A stretch of DNA of 40,354 bases from Microcoleus sp. GA_180221_E-2-1-MAG-45_12 (GTDB taxonomy: Bacteria > Cyanobacteriota > Cyanobacteriia > Cyanobacteriales > JAAUUE01): assembly GCA_020692245.1 (NCBI GenBank), contig JAIMKT010000034.1, positions 1-40,354 on the forward strand, written 5' to 3'. The notes below the pieces were generated by a model that saw nothing but the letters and a program-made list of their open reading frames with translations, was not told the DNA's origin and did not search any database. Below, piece by piece: positions 34,392 to 40,354 of this stretch. The position numbers and the translations under genes are program-made. How positions within the stretch are numbered: position 1 is the first letter of the stretch; every line of letters starts with the position of its first letter.

Positions 34392-36203
34392 TTAGACGAA
34401 AAAAGGTTTTGGGTCTTTTTGGAAAGCTCGGTATTGGGTCAAAACTTCCGGTAATTGATTTTCACATTTACGCCCCGTTGCATCATAGCCAATCTTTTCG
34501 GGAGCCGCCATAAAGATCGGTTCATCATCATTGCCCACCTCATTTTGTTTCCGCTTGCGTAAAAAAACTATGCTAGATTTTACCCCAGCATTGTAATGAG
34601 TAAAAGCAGTCTGGGGCAAACTAACCACTGCTTGGAGTTGGAATCTTTCTAATAAGAAATCTCGTACATATTGCAACGAAGAATTAGTTAATACTCCATC
34701 AGGAAGCACGATCGCTGCCCGACCATCAACCTTTAGTAATTCCCAAATTCTCTCTAGAAATAAAATTTCAGTTTTTTGATTATTTCGAGGTTTCTTTTTA
34801 CCTTTAGCATCCGTAGTATTTCCCAGTTCATAACTTTCTAGATAAGGGCGCTCACTTTTAGAAACCTGTGAACCAAAGGGCGGATTAGTTAACACCAAAG
34901 TAAACCGATTTTTCCTAAAGTTTTCCTTGATTGCCGTCATCTTCTCGATACTATCCAAAGCATCCGCCCCGATCACATTTGTATGCCCATCATCATGAAT
35001 AATCATATTCATCTTGGCAACACGAGTAATCTCATCATTGATCTCAATCCCAAATAAGCGATCCTTTGCAAAATCATGCCAATGTCTATAATGCTCATTG
35101 CTTGATGGCTCGTGATATTCCGATGCTTCCTTTCGCACTGCATCAAGGGCATAGAGCAGAAATCCCCCACTGCCACAAGCTGGGTCAATTACCCAATCAT
35201 CATTAGTTGGCTGCGTCATCTCCACAGCAAACTCAATAATCTCCCTAGGTGTGAAATATTGCCCAAACTGCCCTTTGAAGAAGCTATCCATAAACTGCTC
35301 AAAAGCCAGCCCCTTAGTATCCAGATCAGTCGCATTGAGATTGATCCGTTCCATGTGAGAGACGATCGTGCGGAGGGTCTTATCATCAATTTTGATGGTT
35401 TCTGTAAATACATCAGGCTCCTTTTCCTGCTCCTGAGCATAGAGTTTTCTGATCCTCGCTCCCAAACGAGGACTAGTTTCGTGGGTCTTAATTTGAAATT
35501 CGTAGGGTTCCCCTTTTTTGCGCTTTGCCTTCTCATCCCTAATTTTGACAAATATCAGTTTACACAACTCCCCAAAAGCTGTAGGCGGAGAAAGTCTCCC
35601 ACCACCCCATAGAGATTGATGGCATTTTTTTATCGCTGTGATCAAAACTTCCTTATCCACAGGCTTAATATCTTGTTGACCACCCTTGAAATACTTATAT
35701 TCTTCCGGCTTGCCGTAGGCATGGGGTAGATCGGCGAGAATATTTTCTTCCCTCTCTAAGGCTCCATGCTTGTCGCTAAAATCAAATACACTACGGGTTA
35801 AACCCGCCACTACCATTACATACTCAGCCCGAAATTTAGCTGCTGCCCCATTCCCAAAAGCCTGCTCGATCGCCTGATTAAATTCACTATCAGTAATTCC
35901 ATCCCGCTTACATTCAATCACCGCATAGGGTCGCTTGCATTCATCATCATGGAACACTACTAGATCAGCTCGGTCAGAGGGAGTGCGATCGGGTACGGTG
36001 ATCTCAATGCCAATCCGATGAGGAGCATAACCATAAACGTAAATTAATTCTGCCCAAAACTCTGCTCGTACCTTCTCCTCCGGGTCACTGTATCTCTCAG
36101 TATGATTTTTCGCAGTGTAAATAATTTTTTGCTGTTTCCCTTCCCCGGCTAACTGGGCGTGATTATCAGCAAGAGCCATTTCTAAATAAGTCATAACCGC
36201 CAT
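34392..36203 (-). CDS. hsdM: HsdM-like N6-adenine methyltransferase with N-terminal nuclease-like domain
   Basis: The 603-residue protein begins with an HsdR-N-like segment (residues about 40-120) with PD-(D/E)xK features: helix glutamate in RAEFWAELIYVYG, the aspartate in SDRADLVVFHDD, and the Glu-x-Lys pair in YAVIECKRDG. An HsdM methyltransferase follows, with FGQYFTPREII, AdoMet motif I DPACGSGGF, and catalytic motif NPPF. In type I systems these functions are in separate R and M subunits. No hsdR lies in the window. Fusion of nuclease and methylase with a separate two-TRD S protein resembles BcgI (type IIB) organisation. The start may also be the ATG at 36194. Confidence 0.85.
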   Translation of the reverse strand: MAVMTYLEMALADNHAQLAGEGKQQKIIYTAKNHTERYSDPEEKVRAEFWAELIYVYGYAPHRIGIEITVPDRTPSDRADLVVFHDDECKRPYAVIECKRDGITDSEFNQAIEQAFGNGAAAKFRAEYVMVVAGLTRSVFDFSDKHGALEREENILADLPHAYGKPEEYKYFKGGQQDIKPVDKEVLITAIKKCHQSLWGGGRLSPPTAFGELCKLIFVKIRDEKAKRKKGEPYEFQIKTHETSPRLGARIRKLYAQEQEKEPDVFTETIKIDDKTLRTIVSHMERINLNATDLDTKGLAFEQFMDSFFKGQFGQYFTPREIIEFAVEMTQPTNDDWVIDPACGSGGFLLYALDAVRKEASEYHEPSSNEHYRHWHDFAKDRLFGIEINDEITRVAKMNMIIHDDGHTNVIGADALDSIEKMTAIKENFRKNRFTLVLTNPPFGSQVSKSERPYLESYELGNTTDAKGKKKPRNNQKTEILFLERIWELLKVDGRAAIVLPDGVLTNSSLQYVRDFLLERFQLQAVVSLPQTAFTHYNAGVKSSIVFLRKRKQNEVGNDDEPIFMAAPEKIGYDATGRKCENQLPEVLTQYRAFQKDPKPFFV

Positions 36204-36456
36204 TTTAATTTATATAATCTCTAACTTAGCAGGCGATCGTCTAGATATATTTTTTTCTGAAATTATCAAATTCCCCAGTTTGTTTATCAAAATCAGCGAT
36301 CGAACTCGTCAACCTAACTTAACCGTTCCCCTTGAAAAGATTGCCCCCTCTCCTTGATCAATCCCAGCGCATCAACTACCATACTTGATATCAATATAGC
36401 CAAAATTTAATTTCTATTTTTTCCTATTATTTTAATCCTCCTCAAAGCTCGACCCT

Positions 36457-37443
36457 ATGGATGCTCCCGAATTTCCCTACCCTGGATTAGAAAAAACTAC
36501 TCCAGAGTCCGTGCCAGCGATTCAAATTAAACAACTCCGCAAAGTTTATCGCACCGGGTTCTGGATGAATCAAACCATCGAATCCCTCAAGAGTTGTACC
36601 CTGACGGTGTATCGAGGGGAAACCTTTGGGTTGCTGGGGCAGAATGGAGCCGGGAAAACTACCCTCCTGAAAACCTTATTGGGCATTGTCCGACCTAGTG
36701 GCGGCACGGGCAAACTATTGGGGGAACCCTTGGGAAAACAGCAAGTAAAACAACGCCTTGGCTATCTCCCAGAAAATGCCTACTTTTATGATTACCTGAC
36801 AGGCTGGGAATTTTTGGAATATGCGGCAGGACTGTTTGAGATTCCCTACTCAGTGCAACGGCGGCGCATCCCCGAACTCTTGGAACTCGTGGGGCTAGAT
36901 ATTGCCACCGCCAAGAAAAAACAACTCCGCCAGTACTCCAAAGGCATGTTGCAAAGGGTCGGTATGGCGCAAGTTTTAATTAATGATCCAGAATTAATCT
37001 TCCTTGATGAACCCATGTCGGGGCTGGATCCCCTAGGGCGCTACCAACTCCGGGAGATCATTTTGTCCTTGAAGGCAGCAGGGAAGACGATTTTTTTTAA
37101 TAGCCATGTGTTGAGTGAAGTCGAGCAGATTTGCGATCGAGTCGGGATTCTCGATCGAGGCGAACTCATCTGTGAAGGAGCCTTGACTGACCTCCTCGGA
37201 GATACTGATACTTACCAAGTCCGGGGCAGGGATGGCAATCTGGAAGTTTTGCGGCGCTGGGTTCCAGACCTGAGCTTTGATGAGGAGCAATGGTTTGGGC
37301 ATCTCCAAGGCGAACCCCAAGAATTTTTGGGCAGTCTACGATTGATGGGAGCCAAATTAATTCAAATTAACCTCGCCCGTCCTACCCTAGAGGAATTTTT
37401 TGTCCAACAACTCCAACACCGAGGGATTCATCCTAGTAGTTAG
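36457..37443 (+). CDS. ABC transporter ATP-binding protein (CcmA-type)
   Basis: The 328-residue nucleotide-binding subunit has Walker A GQNGAGKTT, signature YSKGMLQRVGMAQ (SKGM in place of the canonical SGGQ, common in this exporter class), Walker B LIFLDEPMSGLDP and the H-loop in FFNSHVLSE. The last 100 residues form an extra domain. The class usually works with a separate permease for export of drugs, lipids or polysaccharides; none is adjacent, so the partner is elsewhere or unknown. Confidence 0.9.
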   Translation: MDAPEFPYPGLEKTTPESVPAIQIKQLRKVYRTGFWMNQTIESLKSCTLTVYRGETFGLLGQNGAGKTTLLKTLLGIVRPSGGTGKLLGEPLGKQQVKQRLGYLPENAYFYDYLTGWEFLEYAAGLFEIPYSVQRRRIPELLELVGLDIATAKKKQLRQYSKGMLQRVGMAQVLINDPELIFLDEPMSGLDPLGRYQLREIILSLKAAGKTIFFNSHVLSEVEQICDRVGILDRGELICEGALTDLLGDTDTYQVRGRDGNLEVLRRWVPDLSFDEEQWFGHLQGEPQEFLGSLRLMGAKLIQINLARPTLEEFFVQQLQHRGIHPSS

Positions 37444-37503
37444 ATGGCTGAGGCGATCGAGCCACCTAAGCAATAGAGTAAACCTTCTTCAGGTACAAAT
37501 AAA

Positions 37504-37523
37504 CAAGGGGCTTAAGCCCCTTG
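37504..37523. repeat. Dispersed 20-bp perfect palindrome, copy 2
   Basis: Identical to 902-921 (CAAGGGGCTTAAGCCCCTTG). It lies between the ABC ATPase stop and the tRNA gene. Confidence 0.85.
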
Positions 37524-37645
37524 CCCCAAGGATATCGATCAAGCTAGGGCAAGTAATAACAAAACTCTAGGAAAATCCTCAATTAAAAATTGTCTTGGGT
37601 ATTTATTGTTGAGCGAACTTGTGCTAACATACAAAAATGTAATCT

Positions 37646-37737
37646 GGAGAGGTGGCTGAGTGGTCGAAAGCGGCAGATTGCTAATCTGTTGTAGGAACAG
37701 TAATGCCCTACCGAGGGTTCGAATCCCTCCCTCTCCG
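37646..37737 (+). tRNA. trnS: tRNA-Ser(GCT)
   Basis: 92 nt with acceptor arm GGAGAGG/CCTCTCC, D-arm GGCTGAGTGG, anticodon GCT at 37680-37682, a long class II variable arm (near GTAGG...CCTAC), T-arm GGTTCGAATCC and a terminal discriminator G. CCA is not encoded. It decodes AGC and AGU serine codons. Confidence 0.97.
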
Positions 37738-37807
37738 TTTCTAGAAAATTAATCAGTAAAGAATAAAGCTTACAAGTAAATCCTAAGAGTGGGTCTTGAA
37801 GTCCAAA

Positions 37808-38587
37808 TTACTGGTGATGGGTGAAGCTATCAAATAACTCTGGTGGTACAACTGCTAGGGCTTGGAAAGCTGGCTTGGCAAAATAGTAGCCCTGGAATAA
37901 TTCGACTCCAAAACTTTTGAGAGTTTCCAGCTCTGCATAAGTTTCCACCCCTTCAGCAATGACCGTAATTGATAACTCGTGGCAGACTTGAATAATGCCC
38001 TTGACAATGGCTTTCCGGTTTCGATCGCAGTCAATATGCCGAATCAGAGCCATATCTAGCTTGATAATATCCGTCTGAATTTCCGCCAAAAGATTTAAGC
38101 CTGCATAACCCGCCCCAAAGTCATCGATCGCCGTCTTAAAACCCTTGGCTTTGTAATATTCAACAATTGCCCGCAGATGCGCCTTGTCTTTAATATTTTC
38201 ACCTTCAGTAATTTCAAAGATAATCTGCCCCACAGGGAACCCATAGGTTTCTGCCGCCACTAGAGTTGTCCGAATACAAAGCTCTGGGTTATACACGGCA
38301 TTGGGTAGAAAATTAATACTCAAAAATGGCTGCATTTTTAGCTTAGCTGCCAACTCGATCGCCTTGGTGCGGCAACTTTGATCAAAACGGTAGATATTTG
38401 TGTCGTTGATAGATTCAAAGATTTGAGAGGCTGGCTCTTGGTGTAAACCCCGGACGAGGGCTTCGTGGGCATAAATCGATCGGGTTGTTGTATTGACGAT
38501 CGGTTGAAAAGCCATTGTAAAATCAAATTCTAGAACTGCACCATTGGCACATTCACCACAACCTAGATTTTGATTATCTTTTGGCAT
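37808..38587 (-). CDS. EAL-domain cyclic-di-GMP phosphodiesterase
   Basis: The 259-residue protein is almost entirely one EAL domain, which hydrolyses c-di-GMP to pGpG. Catalytic residues look intact: HEALVRG, the asparagine in FLSINFLP, FEITEG, AIDDFGAGYAG (tandem Asp), KLDMAL, IAEGVE and QGYYF. A short N-terminal CGECANG segment with two cysteines precedes it. No sensor domain is present, so any input must come from a partner. Active enzyme is inferred from motifs. Confidence 0.9.
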   Translation of the reverse strand: MPKDNQNLGCGECANGAVLEFDFTMAFQPIVNTTTRSIYAHEALVRGLHQEPASQIFESINDTNIYRFDQSCRTKAIELAAKLKMQPFLSINFLPNAVYNPELCIRTTLVAAETYGFPVGQIIFEITEGENIKDKAHLRAIVEYYKAKGFKTAIDDFGAGYAGLNLLAEIQTDIIKLDMALIRHIDCDRNRKAIVKGIIQVCHELSITVIAEGVETYAELETLKSFGVELFQGYYFAKPAFQALAVVPPELFDSFTHHQ

Positions 38588-38646
38588 TTTTGATACTCTA
38601 TTTTTACTTACTTTCTACAATCACCCAGTATAACATTTTCATAAAA

Positions 38647-38680
38647 AAAGACCCCCCGTATAAACTAGGGGATCTCCAGA
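38647..38680 (-). terminator. Rho-independent terminator of the psbD-psbC transcript
   Basis: In the psbC direction the sequence forms AGATCCCC / GGGGGTCT with a loop TAGTTTATACG, followed by a run of seven T. It lies about 85 bp after the psbC stop. Confidence 0.85.
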
Positions 38681-38765
38681 ATATGAGAGCATTTGTTAGA
38701 TTTTTTACAGAAATTAATCAACAATTAATCAACAAATACTAAGTGTTAATTACTAGGTAAAATTA

Positions 38766-40151
38766 CTAGTCAATATCGGGCATAGCTAGTACAGCCTCAG
38801 TTTCTCGATCGATACCTTTCTCAAAACCAGCCACCGCAGCTCTCGCCCGACCAGCGTGCCACAGATGACCAATGAAGAAAAAGAAACCCATAATAAAGTG
38901 AAAAGAAGCCAACCAAGCACGGGGAGATACATAGTTAAAGGCGTTAACTTCTGTTGCCACCCCACCCACAGAGTTCAAAGAACCAAGGGGAGCATGGGTC
39001 ATGTATTCTGCCGCCCGGCGTGCTTGCCAAGGTTGAATATCATTGTTGATTTTGCTGAGATCCAAACCATTAGGGCCCCGGAGAGGCTCTAACCAAGGAC
39101 CTTGGAAATCCCAGAAACGCATGGTTTCACCACCAAAAATGATTTCTCCGGTGGGCGATCGCATCAAGTATTTACCAAGCCCAGTTGGACCTTGAGCAGA
39201 ACCAATATTCGCCCCTAAGCGTTGGTCACGAATCAAGAAAGTTAGAGCCTGAGCCTGAGATGCTTCAGCACCTGTTGGACCATAAAACTCGCTGGGGTAA
39301 GCAGTGTTGTTAAACCAAACAAAGCAAGCTGCAATCCAGCCCATGAGAGCCAAAGCACCCAAACTGTAGGAAAGGTAAGCTTCTCCAGACCAGATCAAGG
39401 CGCGTCTTGCCCAAGCAAAAGGCTTCGTGGCAATATGCCAAATCCCACCACCAATACAGATAAAGCCAATCCAGATGTGACCACCAATGATGTCTTCCAT
39501 ATTGTTAACGCTGACAATCCAGCCATCTCCACCAAAAGGAGATCTCAACAGGTAGCCAAAAATAATTAGGGGATTAAGAGTTGGGTTAGTAATTACTCGA
39601 ACATCACCACCACCGGGAGCCCAAGTATCATAAACACCACCAAAGAACATCGCCTTAAACACCAAAAGCAAAGCACCTAAACCAAGCAGGATCAAGTGAT
39701 AACCAATGATATTAGTCATTTGGTTTTTATCTTTCCAGTCATAACCAAAAAAGCTAGAGTACTCTTCTAGGATTTCTGGCCCACGAATAGCATGGTAGAT
39801 ACCACCAAAACCGAGAACAGCCGCAGAAATCAGGTGCAGGACACCCACCACGAAGTAAGGGAAGGTATCAATGACTTCGCCACCAGCACCAACACCCCAA
39901 CCGAGGGTAGCAACGTGGGGGATCAAAATCAGACCCTGTTCGTACATGGGCTTTTCGGGGACAAAGTGAGCGACTTCAAACAAAGTCATGGCTCCTGCCC
40001 AAAACACAATTAAGCCAGCATGGGCAACGTGAGCGCCCAAGAGCTTACCAGATAAATTAATTAACCGAGCATTACCAGCCCACCAAGCAAACCCGGAGGA
40101 TTCTTGGTCACGTCCACTGGCAATCATGGAAGTATTAAAGGTTGTTGTCAC
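38766..40151 (-). CDS. psbC: Photosystem II CP43 chlorophyll protein
   Basis: CP43 is the core antenna of photosystem II and supplies ligands to the oxygen-evolving manganese cluster. The 461-residue sequence matches the family throughout: [20 protein letters not shown], the six membrane helices with their His chlorophyll ligands, and the large lumenal loop with the conserved [10 protein letters not shown] arginine. The start is GTG at 40151, with a Shine-Dalgarno-like AAGAGG (40166-40161) nine bases upstream. The N-terminus VTTTFNTSM aligns with the usual VVTLSNTSM. Unlike most cyanobacteria, it does not overlap psbD; 89 bp separate them. Confidence 0.97.
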   Translation of the reverse strand: MTTTFNTSMIASGRDQESSGFAWWAGNARLINLSGKLLGAHVAHAGLIVFWAGAMTLFEVAHFVPEKPMYEQGLILIPHVATLGWGVGAGGEVIDTFPYFVVGVLHLISAAVLGFGGIYHAIRGPEILEEYSSFFGYDWKDKNQMTNIIGYHLILLGLGALLLVFKAMFFGGVYDTWAPGGGDVRVITNPTLNPLIIFGYLLRSPFGGDGWIVSVNNMEDIIGGHIWIGFICIGGGIWHIATKPFAWARRALIWSGEAYLSYSLGALALMGWIAACFVWFNNTAYPSEFYGPTGAEASQAQALTFLIRDQRLGANIGSAQGPTGLGKYLMRSPTGEIIFGGETMRFWDFQGPWLEPLRGPNGLDLSKINNDIQPWQARRAAEYMTHAPLGSLNSVGGVATEVNAFNYVSPRAWLASFHFIMGFFFFIGHLWHAGRARAAVAGFEKGIDRETEAVLAMPDID

Positions 40152-40160
40152 AGGGGAAAA

Positions 40161-40166
40161 CCTCTT
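40161..40166 (-). promoter_or_regulatory. Shine-Dalgarno sequence deciding the psbC GTG start
   Basis: AAGAGG, 9 nt before the GTG at 40151. It gives psbC its own initiation signal where coupling to psbD is lost. Confidence 0.6.
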
Positions 40167-40212
40167 GATTTGGTTTATTTATTAAAGGCTGGCTAGAGCA
40201 ATTCTATGCCGC

Positions 40213-40354
<142 letters not shown>

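Overview
The window comes from a cyanobacterium. Its right end carries photosystem II genes (psbC and the 3' end of psbD). It also holds a cyanobacteriochrome-type GAF protein, an SmtA-type metallothionein with an SmtB/ZiaR-type regulator, and many copies of the HIP1 octamer GCGATCGC (for example at 582-589, 3569-3576 and 3604-3611). The sequence alone does not fix genus or species.

Layout. 1-5067: 3' end of recQ, a Tat-exported acetamidase/formamidase, a LapA-domain membrane protein, scpA and a family 2 glycosyltransferase. 5076-12221 (minus strand): a stand-alone dual-cysteine GAF protein, a 52-residue ORF, a 1663-residue TPR/STAND-NTPase/14-WD40 protein, and a P-loop ATPase whose gene overlaps the STAND gene by 22 bp. 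12294-13455: a small exported protein, then a metal-homeostasis operon (metallothionein followed by its ArsR/SmtB repressor) with a clear SmtB-type operator at 13595-13614. 13763-14500: two small plus-strand genes. 14709-25604 (minus): infB, bifunctional putA, type III pantothenate kinase, site-2 protease with CBS domains, a PotC-type permease and a cyanoexosortase. 25822-29819: a PEP-CTERM-like exported protein, nucleoside hydrolase, purM, and a small protein with a double-glycine leader. 29890-36203 (minus): a methyltransferase, then a defence/addiction cluster with a PIN toxin and its antitoxin, an orphan antidote joined to a PIN remnant, two more antitoxin-like genes, and a restriction-modification pair (HsdS and an HsdM-like protein with an N-terminal nuclease-like domain). 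36457-40354: an ABC ATPase, tRNA-Ser(GCT), an EAL-domain phosphodiesterase, psbC and psbD.

Features most worth a second look: psbD and psbC have lost their usual overlap and are 89 bp apart; a single-domain DXCF cyanobacteriochrome has no output domain; the metallothionein is hidden under an over-extended regulator ORF; the ATPase/STAND-WD40 pair looks like a sensor or defence module; the R-M pair resembles BcgI in architecture and its S gene has no ordinary start codon; decamer arrays that mimic the anti-Shine-Dalgarno sequence end directly at two start codons; and a PEP-CTERM protein has an amber codon just before its basic tail. No CRISPR array, rRNA, transposase or replication origin was seen.
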